A DNA stretch of 38,865 nt from Sulfurimonas sp. GWF2_37_8. GTDB taxonomy: Bacteria > Campylobacterota > Campylobacteria > Campylobacterales > Sulfurimonadaceae. Positions 26,487 to 35,819 of the stretch are shown here, piece after piece. Positions within the stretch are counted from its first letter, which is position 1; each line of letters starts with the position of its first letter. A model generated the notes under the pieces. The model was not told the DNA's origin. It saw nothing but the letters and a program-made list of their open reading frames with translations, and did not search any database. The translations under genes were made by a program, and so were the position numbers. The stretch is taken from contig MIBW01000012.1 of assembly GCA_001829625.1 (NCBI GenBank), positions 20,945-59,809 of the forward strand, written 5' to 3'.

Positions 26487-26518
26487 TAATCTATATCCTT
26501 ATCTGGTTTTTCTTATTT

Positions 26519-27928
26519 CTAATATGCTACGTTAAACAATAAATAAACGTTATTTAATTTATCTAAAGTTGTTGGTACAGATATCGCAGCATCCGACATA
26601 CTCATCGGTGCCCCGATTTGATATCCGCTTCCGCTGTAATCATAATCGATCATCTGAGCACCTAAACGCAGGTGTGCATAACGGTTAATCGGCTGGATAT
26701 AATAAACCTCTGTAGCAGTCCCACGAGTTGCAAGTTTGTTTGTCAAATCGTTTGAACCCTGTGTAAAACTAAACCAATTTTCACTTCCCTTATTGTACTC
26801 AACTCCGATACGAGGGTTATTTAAAACCTCTATCGGCATCGTGTATCTAGCACCTATCCAAAAAGCGTGGCCGCTGATTGTGTCTGTATCTACAGTTGTT
26901 CCAATCATGTTTGTACTCAATAGACCTACATTTGCTCCATTATAAATACTAGTTTCCCCATTAGGCTTCGCCTGAGAAATAGCATAGTGAGCAAAGATAT
27001 CTAAACCGCTGTTTTTTATGTTAGTGAACTCTGCCATGAGCGTGTAGAGCATCATGTCACCAATATTTTTATTGTCATTTGGAACATTTGAAACGATATC
27101 TGTTGCACTCACTGCACTTATTTGCAATAATGAACCATCTATCCCTAGCCCCGTATCAAAGAAAGCACCCAATACATCTGAGTCTGCAATAGCATCAGAG
27201 TCTCCGATATATGTGTAAGATGTATTTGCCTGATAACCTTTGCCATAACCAACTCTTAAAGCCATATTGTCAACACCTGTGATTTTTTGAAGATTTGCAG
27301 TTGCTACGATACCATCTGCTGCCCCGTCAAAGCTGAGTGCCGAGTAGGTAGCTTTACGCACTGTGTTATCTTTAAACTGATGTGAAGGACCATCCGAACT
27401 TGGTTGACGACCAAGGGTAAGTGTTACAGGAACATCCCCTTTAAGTACAGTCCAATCTACATAGGCTCTTTCTACAAAAATACCGCTATCAGAAGGTCTT
27501 CTTCCTTGCATAGGGTCCATGCCAGAATACAAATACGCTTCTGCTGAATCCGCCCAATTTTTATACATAGTCAAACGACCTGTAAACTTCATATCATCCG
27601 TGATATCAGAACTCATATTGAGTCTTAAACGATTTGACCATACATTTTTTGCAGAACTTTTGTCGCCTGCTGCGTCTTGCATATCAAAGTTATCCACTCG
27701 TGTTCTAAACTCTAAACCAAAATCTATCTTATCAACCATCGATTTTGTCTCAACACTATCTACACGTTCTTCAAGTTCATCACTTGCGTTTGACTGAGTA
27801 GTTTGCAACTCTGCAACTTTTTTTTCAAGATTATTAATCCTATCTAGTAACTCTGCGTTTGTGTCCGCTGCGTTTAGAGACAATGCAATCATAGATGTAG
27901 CTAGACTTAGTGTAATTATTTTTTTCAT
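26519..27928 (-). CDS. DUF3373-type outer-membrane beta-barrel (porin-like) protein
   Basis: 469 residues. Signal peptide 1-20 (ALSLNA-A), a short coiled coil about 25-60 (LLDRINNLEKKVAEL) of the kind that trimerises or binds peptidoglycan, then a long beta-rich region with alternating aromatic strands ending in a terminal aromatic residue (NVAY), the usual Omp C-terminus. DUF3373 proteins are Campylobacterota outer-membrane proteins of unknown substrate. Good ribosome-binding site AAAGGGAAAAA. Preceded by the haemless cytochrome-like gene (15-bp gap) and followed by a chemoreceptor, likely one transcript. Confidence 0.88.
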   Translation of the reverse strand: MKKIITLSLATSMIALSLNAADTNAELLDRINNLEKKVAELQTTQSNASDELEERVDSVETKSMVDKIDFGLEFRTRVDNFDMQDAAGDKSSAKNVWSNRLRLNMSSDITDDMKFTGRLTMYKNWADSAEAYLYSGMDPMQGRRPSDSGIFVERAYVDWTVLKGDVPVTLTLGRQPSSDGPSHQFKDNTVRKATYSALSFDGAADGIVATANLQKITGVDNMALRVGYGKGYQANTSYTYIGDSDAIADSDVLGAFFDTGLGIDGSLLQISAVSATDIVSNVPNDNKNIGDMMLYTLMAEFTNIKNSGLDIFAHYAISQAKPNGETSIYNGANVGLLSTNMIGTTVDTDTISGHAFWIGARYTMPIEVLNNPRIGVEYNKGSENWFSFTQGSNDLTNKLATRGTATEVYYIQPINRYAHLRLGAQMIDYDYSGSGYQIGAPMSMSDAAISVPTTLDKLNNVYLLFNVAY

Positions 27929-27943
27929 GTTTTTCCCTTTTTC

Positions 27944-28201
27944 TTACATACCAGCCGCTTGAGGATGATCAGAATCCGCAGCATGACTGGTTAAATATTT
28001 TTTAAGATCTTCTTTATCAGCATCACTCAGTTTATCAATCCCCAGTTTCGCCATTTTACCCGCGTCGCCAAAAATTTTTTCCCATTGTTTAATTGCCTTT
28101 GAACTAGCATCTAAACCTAACTTTCCTGCGTTATCTTTACCATCCGAAAGTACCATCGTGGCAAGAACAGAAGACAACAAGAGAAGACGTATCAACTTCA
28201 T
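27944..28201 (-). CDS. Small periplasmic protein resembling a class-I cytochrome c without haem motif
   Basis: 85 residues with a signal peptide of about 19. The mature part (DASSKAIKQWEKIFGD, LSDADKEDLKKYLTSHAADS, ending PQAAGM) has the helix pattern and C-terminal helix of small cytochromes c, but there is no CxxCH and no cysteine at all. It may be a haem-lost paralogue used as a periplasmic partner; function unknown. AAAGGG upstream of the ATG. First gene of a probable operon with the DUF3373 barrel and the chemoreceptor. Confidence 0.75.
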   Translation of the reverse strand: MKLIRLLLLSSVLATMVLSDGKDNAGKLGLDASSKAIKQWEKIFGDAGKMAKLGIDKLSDADKEDLKKYLTSHAADSDHPQAAGM

Positions 28202-28324
28202 TTGAAACCCTTTTAAATATAATTTAGGTTAACTTTATCTGAACAATTATTAAACATTTCTTATTTTGTACTTAAATATAAACATTATATTACGAAGAGG
28301 TAGTTGATAGCTTAAGGGAAGTAT

Positions 28325-28405
28325 GAAATATTAGAAGTCGTAGATAAACGCAAAGAGTTAGACTCTAGGCTTTTATCCTACAGAAAAGTTGCTTTTAAGA
28401 GTTAG
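28325..28405 (+). pseudogene. Relic of a pfkA 3' end
   Basis: The frame 28325-28405 reads EILEVVDKRKELDSRLLSYR and a few more residues to TAG; the pfkA C-terminus reads DTVVGKRKELDPELLSFL. At DNA level 19 bases are identical (24776-24794 and 28345-28363) with further matches on both sides. Nothing upstream extends the gene. Lies between the cytochrome-like gene and purL. The remainder of 28202-28324 shows only A+T-rich upstream sequence for the operon. Confidence 0.6.
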
Positions 28406-30615
28406 ATATCTCTTTCAATAACTCTTTTGAAAGTGTTGAAATAGTTGTCTTGCAACTGTTCCATACTCATGCTGATGTCATTCACTACAATTGTGTTTCC
28501 GCCAACTGTTCCGATTTGCTCACATTTCAAGTCACCCAACATTGCTTCAAACGCAGCACAATTTTCTGGCTTAACTTCTATGATAGCACGGCTCATACTC
28601 TCTGCGAATATATCTCTTGTATCAGTTACTTGCATGCTAACATCACAGCCAAGACCTGAAGTCGCTGCCATTTTTGCTAAAGCAATAGCAACACCGCCGC
28701 TGCTTGCATCTTTAGCACACTCTAGCAAGTTTTTCTTGTTCGCTTCAATAACTAAATCCCAAAGAGCAAGCTCATTTTTGTAGTTGATTACAGGAAGTGT
28801 TCCCGCAACTGTGTGACAAATTTCTTTCATATATAAAGAACCGCCAAACTCAGACTTTGACTCACCTACTAGGTAAAGTACATTTCCCTCAGTTTGAAAG
28901 CTTGACATCAAAACATTGTTTTGGTCATCGTTTACACCAACAGTTGCGATTGATGGTGTTGGGAAAACAGAAACGCCGTTTGTTTCATTGTAAAGTGAAA
29001 CATTTCCACCAATTACCGGAGTTGTAAGCTCAGCACATGCTTCTTTAATACCTAAACAGCTTTGACCAAACTGCCACATAACTTCTGGGTTTTCAGGGTT
29101 ACCAAAGTTCAAACAGTCTGTAATTGCAAGAGGACGCGCGCCGCTCATGGCAACATTTCTGCCGCTCTCAATTACCGCAGCAGCGCCGCCGCCCATTGGG
29201 TCGATGTAGCAATAACGCACATTACAATCAGCTGACATGGCAAGTGCTTTTCCATTCTCTTTTACACGAATAACAGAAGCGTCAAGCATTCCGCCTTTCT
29301 TGATGGTATTTGTTTGAACCATAGAGTCGTACTGCGTATAAATCCACGCTTTGTCAACAACTTCCATAGATTTTGTGAGTGTCTCAAACGCCGCTTGATT
29401 AGAAACTTTTTCAAAATCATTAATTGTGACATGAGCGATTTCATCTAAATATTTTGGTCGTGTCATTGGACGGTTTAACTCAGGTGCTTCTTCGCTTACA
29501 GGATTTACAGGAACCTCAGCACATTTTTCACCGTGCCAGAAAAGTTCCATGTTGCCCGTTGCAGTTACTTCACCAATTACCGCAGCATCTAAGTCCCACT
29601 TTTCAAAAATGTCAATAATCGCCTGTTCTGAGCCTTTTTTAGCACATAAAAGCATACGCTCTTGACTCTCCGAGAGCATGAAATCATATGGAGACATATT
29701 TTCTTCACGAGCAGGAACTTTGTCAAGGTGCATAATCATACCGCTTCCTGAACGCCCAGCCATCTCAAAAGATGATGATGTAAGTCCAGCCGCACCCATA
29801 TCTTGGATACCCACAACATAGTCTGTTTTGAAAAGTTCTAAACACGCTTCAAGCAAAAGTTTTTCCGTAAAAGGGTCACCAACTTGCACAGTCGGACGCA
29901 AAGATTTTGACTCTTCTGTAAAGCTGTCAGATGACATAACTGCTCCACCAAGACCGTCACGGCCAGTTTTTGCACCAACGTACATTACAGGATTGCCGAT
30001 ACCATCCGCACGACCGTAAAAAATCTCATCTGTTTTTGCAAGACCCAAAGTAAATGCGTTTACAAGAATGTTTCCATTGTAGCACTCATCAAAACTTGTC
30101 TCACCGCCGATGGTTGGAACACCCATACAGTTGCCGTATCCACCAATTCCAGCAACAACACCACGCACTAAATAACGTTGGTGAGCAGAAATTTTGTCAT
30201 CATGCAATACATTTCCAAATCTTAATGCATTCAGGTTGGCAATAGGACGCGCGCCCATAGTAAATACGTCACGCATAATCCCGCCAACACCTGTTGCAGC
30301 ACCTTGGTAAGGCTCAATAAATGAAGGGTGGTTGTGCGATTCCATCTTAAATACAGCCGCATAACCACCGCCAATGTCAATCACACCTGCGTTTTCACCC
30401 GGACCTTGAATAACCCAAGGAGCACTTACGGGAAACCCTTTTAAGTGCACTTTTGAAGACTTGTAAGAACAGTGCTCACTCCACATAGCGGAAAAAATTC
30501 CCAACTCTACTAAATTAGGTTCACGACCTAAAATCTGTTTGATATGCGCGTAATCATCTTGAGAAAGTTTATGATTTGAGAGTTGTTTTTCGATGTCTTG
30601 AAGTTGTTGGCTCAC
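28402..30615 (-). CDS. purL: Phosphoribosylformylglycinamidine synthase subunit PurL (small type)
   Basis: 737 residues, the size of the PurS/PurQ-dependent small PurL. Motifs: [10 protein letters not shown] (near 45-55), [23 protein letters not shown] (ATP and Mg site), [15 protein letters not shown]-like [12 protein letters not shown], and [10 protein letters not shown] in the second half. Converts FGAR to FGAM using ammonia from PurQ; purS and purQ are not in the window. Start codon GTG at 30615 with AGGA seven to eight bases upstream. Confidence 0.96.
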   Translation of the reverse strand: MSQQLQDIEKQLSNHKLSQDDYAHIKQILGREPNLVELGIFSAMWSEHCSYKSSKVHLKGFPVSAPWVIQGPGENAGVIDIGGGYAAVFKMESHNHPSFIEPYQGAATGVGGIMRDVFTMGARPIANLNALRFGNVLHDDKISAHQRYLVRGVVAGIGGYGNCMGVPTIGGETSFDECYNGNILVNAFTLGLAKTDEIFYGRADGIGNPVMYVGAKTGRDGLGGAVMSSDSFTEESKSLRPTVQVGDPFTEKLLLEACLELFKTDYVVGIQDMGAAGLTSSSFEMAGRSGSGMIMHLDKVPAREENMSPYDFMLSESQERMLLCAKKGSEQAIIDIFEKWDLDAAVIGEVTATGNMELFWHGEKCAEVPVNPVSEEAPELNRPMTRPKYLDEIAHVTINDFEKVSNQAAFETLTKSMEVVDKAWIYTQYDSMVQTNTIKKGGMLDASVIRVKENGKALAMSADCNVRYCYIDPMGGGAAAVIESGRNVAMSGARPLAITDCLNFGNPENPEVMWQFGQSCLGIKEACAELTTPVIGGNVSLYNETNGVSVFPTPSIATVGVNDDQNNVLMSSFQTEGNVLYLVGESKSEFGGSLYMKEICHTVAGTLPVINYKNELALWDLVIEANKKNLLECAKDASSGGVAIALAKMAATSGLGCDVSMQVTDTRDIFAESMSRAIIEVKPENCAAFEAMLGDLKCEQIGTVGGNTIVVNDISMSMEQLQDNYFNTFKRVIERDI

Positions 30616-30647
30616 AGGTGAATCCTAAAATTTGGTTTTTAAATGCG

Positions 30648-30656
30648 AATTGTAGC
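30648..30656 (-). promoter_or_regulatory. Extended -10 element GCTACAATT upstream of purL
   Basis: Minus-strand TACAAT (30654-30649) with upstream GC, 34 bases before the GTG start. Same nonamer as upstream of the rhodanese, M29-like and CNNM-type genes. Confidence 0.5.
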
Positions 30657-30719
30657 AAAAAGCGTGTAAAAGTAGTTTTAAAGTATGAAGAGGGTTTAAA
30701 AAAATTTCAAGACTAAAAA

Positions 30720-30785
30720 GATTGCCGCGTCACTTCTCTTCGCAAAGACGAAAGAAATCGTCACTGCGAGCGTAGCGTGGCAGTC
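30720..30785. repeat. Palindromic interspersed repeat, doubling as terminator of the rubrerythrin operon
   Basis: Imperfect inverted repeat: left arm 30720-30751 (GATTGCCGCGTCAC... to AAAGACGA), right arm 30758-30785 (TCGTCACTGCGAGCGTAGCG then TGGCAGTC), about 6-base loop. The right arm resembles the widespread proteobacterial TCATTGCGAGCG-type palindromic repeats. It is far more G+C-rich than its surroundings. On the minus strand it follows the rubrerythrin stop by ten bases and runs into CTTTTTAG, so it also fits as an intrinsic terminator. The 10-mer CGAGCGTAGC recurs near 22.16 kb. Confidence 0.7.
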
Positions 30786-30794
30786 TGCTCTTTT

Positions 30795-31454
30795 TTAGCC
30801 GACAGTTACATCTTTACTGCGTTTTTTAAAGTACTCTTTTTCTACGCGGCAAAGAGGGCAAGCTCCTGGAGGTTTTTTCCCTTTATGCACGTGTCCGCAC
30901 ACTTCACATACCCACTCTTCATCATCATCGCCTTCAAAGAAACCTTCTGCTTCAAGTGCTTCAAGAAGTTCTCTGTACTCTTTTTCATGCTCAACTTCCA
31001 CTTTTCCAATGGCTTTAAACATTCTTGCAATCTCTTTTAAGCCTTCTTCCTTCGCGATTTCTTCAAACTCTGGGTACATAATTTCATGTTCATACTGCTC
31101 ACCGTTTGCTGCATAAACCAAATTTTTAGCAGTTGAATCAAACTCAAAATTATTTACGAGTTTGTTATACGCCTTGTACTCGGCCATTGCATGGTATTTT
31201 TCATTGTTTGCAGCTTCTTGCAAAAATCTTGCAATTCTATGGAAGCCTTCCTTAAACGCAACGTCCGCGAAAAATTCATACTTATTTCTTGCCTGCGACT
31301 CTCCTGCAAAAGCTTTCATAAGGTTTACAGCCGTCAAGTTTTCCGTAACACACGCCATATGTTCACCACAGCAAACTAAAGTTCCGCCACCAACATTTTG
31401 CACTTCAACTTCATTGCCACATTTATTACATTTATAGGTTTCATATTTTCTCAT
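30795..31454 (-). CDS. Desulforubrerythrin (desulforedoxin-rubrerythrin-rubredoxin fusion)
   Basis: 219 residues, three metal domains. N-terminal desulforedoxin 1-38 with C9, C12, C28, C29; rubrerythrin four-helix diiron domain about 40-170 with repeated ExxH (NNEKYHAM; EVEHEKEY) and matching glutamates; C-terminal rubredoxin about 178-215 with CEVCG and CPLC. The same architecture is the Campylobacter jejuni Rrc/DRbr protein, an NADH-linked peroxide reductase. Cytoplasmic defence against hydrogen peroxide. Ribosome-binding site AAGGAG. Downstream of the ferritin-like gene by 12 bases, so one operon. Confidence 0.94.
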   Translation of the reverse strand: MRKYETYKCNKCGNEVEVQNVGGGTLVCCGEHMACVTENLTAVNLMKAFAGESQARNKYEFFADVAFKEGFHRIARFLQEAANNEKYHAMAEYKAYNKLVNNFEFDSTAKNLVYAANGEQYEHEIMYPEFEEIAKEEGLKEIARMFKAIGKVEVEHEKEYRELLEALEAEGFFEGDDDEEWVCEVCGHVHKGKKPPGACPLCRVEKEYFKKRSKDVTVG

Positions 31455-31466
31455 TTTAACTCCTTA

Positions 31467-31982
31467 TTATTGTAAATTTTTTTTCAAATCTGCTACAAAC
31501 TCTGTAATATCATCATGCAGTGTCTGAAGATCTTCTTCATGTTCCACTTCATCTGCAAGTATAGAACTAATGATATCGTAAGTAACAATATCCTTATTAC
31601 GTGTTGTTTCTACTATAGAACTATAAGTTCGTATAGCACACTGCTCCCCTTTAATAGCGTCTTGGAGTATTTTAACTACATCAAAATCTTTAGGTGCATC
31701 ATAACCACAATTTGTGTACGTCAGCCAATCCTGTGGATGCAATAGCGGCGTGCCACCAAGTTGCAAAATCCTATCAGCAATCATTGTTGCATGTCTAAGC
31801 TCATCTGCCGCGTGCTGGTTAAGCTCAACTACCGCCGCATCTTTCATAAGACCTTTGATAACTTTACTCTCTATAAAATACTGATAATATGCAAGCCATT
31901 CATCCGCATATGCTCTATTGAGTAGTGTGATAACTTCGCTAACCTCTATCCCTTTGATGATAGAATTTCCAACTCTTGCCAT
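31467..31982 (-). CDS. Ferritin-like diiron protein (bacterioferritin/Dps-like type)
   Basis: 171 residues, four-helix bundle. A complete Glu4-His2 diiron set is visible: E28, E61/H64 (ELRH), E113, E145/H148 (EVEH). Cysteines C92 and C115 lie near the site, as in the Dps-like (DPSL) proteins that combine a bacterioferritin-type centre with a cysteine pair. Probably stores iron or consumes peroxide while oxidising ferrous iron. Start ATG with AAGGAG upstream. First gene of the operon with desulforubrerythrin, which supports a joint oxidative-stress role. No haem-binding Met can be assigned, so bacterioferritin proper is less likely. Confidence 0.85.
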   Translation of the reverse strand: MARVGNSIIKGIEVSEVITLLNRAYADEWLAYYQYFIESKVIKGLMKDAAVVELNQHAADELRHATMIADRILQLGGTPLLHPQDWLTYTNCGYDAPKDFDVVKILQDAIKGEQCAIRTYSSIVETTRNKDIVTYDIISSILADEVEHEEDLQTLHDDITEFVADLKKNLQ

Positions 31983-32065
31983 TTCGTACTCCTTAAGTTT
32001 CTAAAAGATAATTTTTATCCTTTAGAACTTTACTCTTTAAATTCTTTGGTTTAGATTAAGAGCTT

Positions 32066-32590
32066 TTAATGAAATGAAAAGTCGTTTTTTGTACGAATCT
32101 TTTTTTTAAGAGAGAAGATATTAGTATATTTGATTGCAAGAATCTCATACTCTTTTGTAGCGTTTGGAAGCTTAAGTTTGAATTGCTCACCTATGCTTTT
32201 TCCCATCAGTGAACAGGCAAGTGGTGAGTGCACAGAGATAAGTCCGTTCTCCGGTTCACTTTCTAAAACACCACAAATCGTGTAGTGTTCTTCATCTTGG
32301 GTCTCTATGTTTTCTATCACAACACTGCTGCCAAAACTCACGCGTTCATGTGTGTGCAAAGAGGGATCAATTATCTGGGAATTTTGTATCATGGAGTTGA
32401 GATAAAAGAGTCTTTTGTCTATAAAACGCAGCTTCTCTTTTGCCGCTTGATAGTCTGCGTTTTCGCTTCGATCACCAAGAGCCGCTGCGATGAGTTTCTC
32501 ATGAGCGACTTTTGGTTTTTCAGATTCAAGCAGATACTTGAATTCTGTAACAAGAAGGTCATAACCTTCTATACTCATGGGCTCTTTCAA
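32066..32590 (-). CDS. greB: Transcript cleavage factor GreB-type
   Basis: 174 residues. N-terminal coiled coil about 15-75 with GDRSENADYQAAKEKL at the tip (about 39-54), the GreB form with the two acidic catalytic residues, and an FKBP-like C-terminal domain about 80-155 (LMGKSIGEQFKLKLP). Rescues backtracked RNA polymerase. About 16 residues longer than E. coli GreB because of a basic tail. I start it at TTG 32590, giving MKEPMSIEGYDLL, which parallels the GreB start; ATG 32578 is the alternative. Six bases separate it from the upstream unknown gene. Confidence 0.9.
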   Translation of the reverse strand: MKEPMSIEGYDLLVTEFKYLLESEKPKVAHEKLIAAALGDRSENADYQAAKEKLRFIDKRLFYLNSMIQNSQIIDPSLHTHERVSFGSSVVIENIETQDEEHYTICGVLESEPENGLISVHSPLACSLMGKSIGEQFKLKLPNATKEYEILAIKYTNIFSLKKKIRTKNDFSFH

Positions 32591-32596
32591 AAAAAC

Positions 32597-32926
32597 CTAA
32601 CTTGCAAAACCTACAATATAGTAGGTCTCTTTGTTATCAAGTTTGTTTACAGCGACTTTAAATTTTTCACTAAAGTGTTCTATTTTTTCACGCGCTGCTT
32701 GTGCTAACTCTTCACTTGGAGATTCTATCTTGATCTTGAAACAGTCATTTGTATTTGAAAGTGCGACATAAGAGTTATCCACTTTGAGATGATCATGTAA
32801 GTCCATGATATGTTTTTGTATTTTTTCGTATCCTGTAGTATTATTTTCGATTCTCTCTAGCTGGCTCATTAGAGCATCGTTTGGCACATAACCTAATTGT
32901 TTTAACATAGCATCTCTTTGTAACAT
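32597..32926 (-). CDS. Hypothetical protein upstream of greB
   Basis: 109 residues, not recognised. No signal peptide or membrane segment. N-terminal helical half (about 1-50, LERIENNTTGYEKIQKHIMD), then an alternating beta/alpha half (SYVALSNTNDCFKIKIES; helix EELAQAAREKIEHFSE; strands FKVAVNK and TYYIVGF) that would suit a small alpha/beta fold. ATG with AAGGAT upstream. Probably co-transcribed with greB. Confidence 0.75.
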   Translation of the reverse strand: MLQRDAMLKQLGYVPNDALMSQLERIENNTTGYEKIQKHIMDLHDHLKVDNSYVALSNTNDCFKIKIESPSEELAQAAREKIEHFSEKFKVAVNKLDNKETYYIVGFAS

Positions 32927-33056
32927 CTACTTTATCCTTACATTCATTTATTTTGTAAAAAAATAATAACAGTTTTTTGTAAACATTCAGAATTAATTTT
33001 ATTTGCTTTAACTATAATGATGCCTATTACTCAAATTTTAAAACAGAGAGATACTT

Positions 33057-33860
33057 ATGACTGAAGAGATACTCAAAAAAATAAAACAACTCCCTCCGCT
33101 TCCTGAGTCTGCTATGCAGATAGAGGCTGTCTATCAAAACCCTGATAGTAGTTTCAATGATATGGTAAAGATTTTAGAGAAAGATCCTCTTTTAACTGCG
33201 GACATTCTTAAAGCTGCCAACTCTCCACTTTATGGTTTCTCACGTGAGATAAACGCAATCAGCCAAGCGGTTGGACTTTTTGGTATGGGAACAGTGAGAG
33301 GTTTTGCCCTTGCTAGCATCGTCAAAAAAAGTTTTTCACTTGATCTCTCTCCTTATGGCATCACAAACGATATGTTTTCATTGATATCAAATAAACAGCA
33401 TGGACTTATGACAGCATGGTGTCTTAAAAAGGAAAATAGACTTCTTGGTGTTTTATCTCCAGCTGCGTTTCTTGTTGAAATAGGCAAAGTTCTTATTGCA
33501 CAACAAGTTATGGCAGATGCAAAACAAAATGAGTTTCGTGATGCACTCAAAAATCTTCAAGATGTAGAAGCAGCTGAGAGAGCTATCGTAGGAACAGATA
33601 CACCTGAAGTTAGTTCCACTATTTTTGCGCAATGGAAATTTGAAGAAGGACTTGTTGAAGTTATCAGACATTGTCAAGAACCAGAAAATGCAAGTACCCC
33701 AGAGAGCCAAAGAGCCGCTTCTATCTTGCGTGTAGTACGCGTAGCAGTCCCTATCAACGGTGTCATTACAGATGAAAGTATTGCTGCTGCAAAAAAACTC
33801 ATTGAAAGCTATAGTCTTGATATGGAAAGCTTTGATAAAGCACTTGAACACGCGAGATAA
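33057..33860 (+). CDS. HDOD-domain signalling protein
   Basis: 267 residues, nearly all one HDOD domain (about 8-205): LPPLPESAMQIEAV, DPLLTADILKAANSPLYGF, AISQAVGLFGMGTVRGFAL are typical. Like other HDOD proteins it lacks the catalytic HD dyad, so a regulatory role in signalling or chemotaxis is more likely than hydrolysis. GAGAGATA upstream of the ATG and TATAAT near 33013. Six bases upstream of rnr, so probably one operon with rnr and holA. Confidence 0.9.
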   Translation: MTEEILKKIKQLPPLPESAMQIEAVYQNPDSSFNDMVKILEKDPLLTADILKAANSPLYGFSREINAISQAVGLFGMGTVRGFALASIVKKSFSLDLSPYGITNDMFSLISNKQHGLMTAWCLKKENRLLGVLSPAAFLVEIGKVLIAQQVMADAKQNEFRDALKNLQDVEAAERAIVGTDTPEVSSTIFAQWKFEEGLVEVIRHCQEPENASTPESQRAASILRVVRVAVPINGVITDESIAAAKKLIESYSLDMESFDKALEHAR

Positions 33861-33866
33861 TTTCTC

Positions 33867-35819
33867 TTGAAATCTCTCCTCATCAGACTCACAGTGGGTC
33901 TGCACGAACAAGACATCAGTGCCACAGAGATGGTTTACATCAAAGATTTTTTAGCCAAAAAGTACATCACACAAAAAGAGGCAATTTACAAATTTAACTC
34001 TAAATATCGTGCTGGAACTTTAGGTCTTGTACAAAATAACACTGCATATCTTCATGTCATCGGTGAAAATGTTCGTGACCTTTTTATAGGTGATGGGGAT
34101 TTAGGAAGTGCAAAGGAAGGAGATTTGGTTATCGCAGCAAGACTTTTGGGTGTTCGTGGAACACCTGCTGCAAAAATTGCTCAAATAGTCGGGCGTGCTG
34201 TGAGCTACAGTGTCGCATACATCATCGAAAAAGAGGGACGCAGATCCCTCGTTGATATCAAAACAGACTATCCAATAGGTGCAGAACTTAGCAAAGAGCA
34301 ACTTTTAAATTATAATGTTTGGGATGTCTTTAAGATAGATAATCAAGAAAACGCCATCCTAGAAAAACTTGGCAATATGAATGTTCCTTTGGTCGATGAG
34401 AAAATCGTCCTTGCTCAGTTTAACAAACATGATGAATTTAATGAAGATGTACTGCAAATCGCTGCTTCTTTTGGAGCTGTAGATGCAAAAGAATATCCTA
34501 AACGCAGGGACCTTCGTTCTCTTGCGTTTTGTACGATTGACCCTGTGACTGCAAAAGATTTTGATGATGCTATCTATTGGGATGAGAAGAACAGCACACT
34601 TTATGTTGCTATCGCAGATGTCAGTGAATATGTCAAACCCTTTGGTGCCATCGATGATGAAGCTATATATAGAAGTTTTTCTATCTATTTACCACACCGC
34701 TCTATCCCTATGTTGCCACGCCAACTCAGCGAAACGCTTTGTTCATTGCAACCCCACGTGGACAGACTTGCTTATGTTTTTGAAATGAAACTTGATATGG
34801 AAACACTTGACGTTGCAAGCTCCTCTGTTTATGAAGCTCTCATCCATTCGCAAAGACGTTTCAATTATGAAGAGATAGACGCGTTTTTTGAGGGCAAACT
34901 CAAAGCCAAAAACAATGAAGAAAAAGAGATTTTTGCAGCTTTGAAGAAACTCAGAGTTGTCACAGACGCACTCAAAGAAAAAAGACTCAAAGTCGGTTAC
35001 AACTTCCGTTCTGCTGAACTTGAGATGACTATAGATGCAAACTCCAATCTAGTATCAACAGAGTTTGCAGAGGAAACTCCCTCACACGCACTTATAGAAG
35101 ACTGTATGCTTTTAGCCAACAAAGAAGCGGCAAAACAGTTTGAGAGAGGGATATTTAGAATACATGAGCCGCCAAGTCAGGCAAAACTGCAAAATCTTTA
35201 TCAGGAACTAGCTGGTATCGGTATGTCTATCGAGATTAAGAAATCCATCAAAGAGACCATCACTGATATCCAAAGACAAGCAACTGAGATGGGACTTGAA
35301 TCTGAGGTAGATACACTTATCATCCGCTCACAGATGCAGGCGCGTTATGCACCTCTAAACGCGGGGCACTTTGGTCTTGGGTTTGAGCAATATACGCACT
35401 TTACTTCACCCATCCGAAGATACTCCGACCTCATCGTCCATAGACTTCTCAAAGCTATCGCAAACCATGATACGGTTGAGGGTTCTTATGTCTTGCGTAA
35501 CATAGAAGCGCTTGCTATGGCGATAAGCGAAAAAGAGCGTGAAGCTAGCACTATCGAGGTCGAATTTATGGCAAGAAAATTTGCTCGCTGGGCACAAGAA
35601 AATCTAGGCAAAGAGTTTAAGGCGCGTATAAGCGGCACTGAGCCTGACCTCAAAGCTGATCTGCATGATACGATTATGGGTGCAAGACTGAGTCTCACTT
35701 CTACGATTCCTGTCATGTTGTTTGAAGATGTAATTGTTCGTATCGACAAAGTAGATATCCCAAAAGCCAAAATCTTTGCTATCGTCGTGCAAAAAATCGT
35801 ACAAAAAGATGAAGAATAA
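33867..35819 (+). CDS. rnr: Ribonuclease R
   Basis: 650 residues, the short RNase R of this phylum (E. coli 813). Cold-shock-like RNA-binding domains about 50-200; RNB catalytic domain about 220-560 with TIDPVTAKDFDDAIYW (Asp cluster for Mg), PHRSIPMLPRQLSETLCSLQ and FTSPIRRYSDLIVHR; weak S1-like C-terminus. A 3'-5' exoribonuclease for structured RNA. Start taken as TTG 33867, six bases after the HDOD stop, since the ATG at about 33930 would cut into the N-terminal helix. Stop overlaps the holA ATG by one base. Confidence 0.93.
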   Translation: MKSLLIRLTVGLHEQDISATEMVYIKDFLAKKYITQKEAIYKFNSKYRAGTLGLVQNNTAYLHVIGENVRDLFIGDGDLGSAKEGDLVIAARLLGVRGTPAAKIAQIVGRAVSYSVAYIIEKEGRRSLVDIKTDYPIGAELSKEQLLNYNVWDVFKIDNQENAILEKLGNMNVPLVDEKIVLAQFNKHDEFNEDVLQIAASFGAVDAKEYPKRRDLRSLAFCTIDPVTAKDFDDAIYWDEKNSTLYVAIADVSEYVKPFGAIDDEAIYRSFSIYLPHRSIPMLPRQLSETLCSLQPHVDRLAYVFEMKLDMETLDVASSSVYEALIHSQRRFNYEEIDAFFEGKLKAKNNEEKEIFAALKKLRVVTDALKEKRLKVGYNFRSAELEMTIDANSNLVSTEFAEETPSHALIEDCMLLANKEAAKQFERGIFRIHEPPSQAKLQNLYQELAGIGMSIEIKKSIKETITDIQRQATEMGLESEVDTLIIRSQMQARYAPLNAGHFGLGFEQYTHFTSPIRRYSDLIVHRLLKAIANHDTVEGSYVLRNIEALAMAISEKEREASTIEVEFMARKFARWAQENLGKEFKARISGTEPDLKADLHDTIMGARLSLTSTIPVMLFEDVIVRIDKVDIPKAKIFAIVVQKIVQKDEE

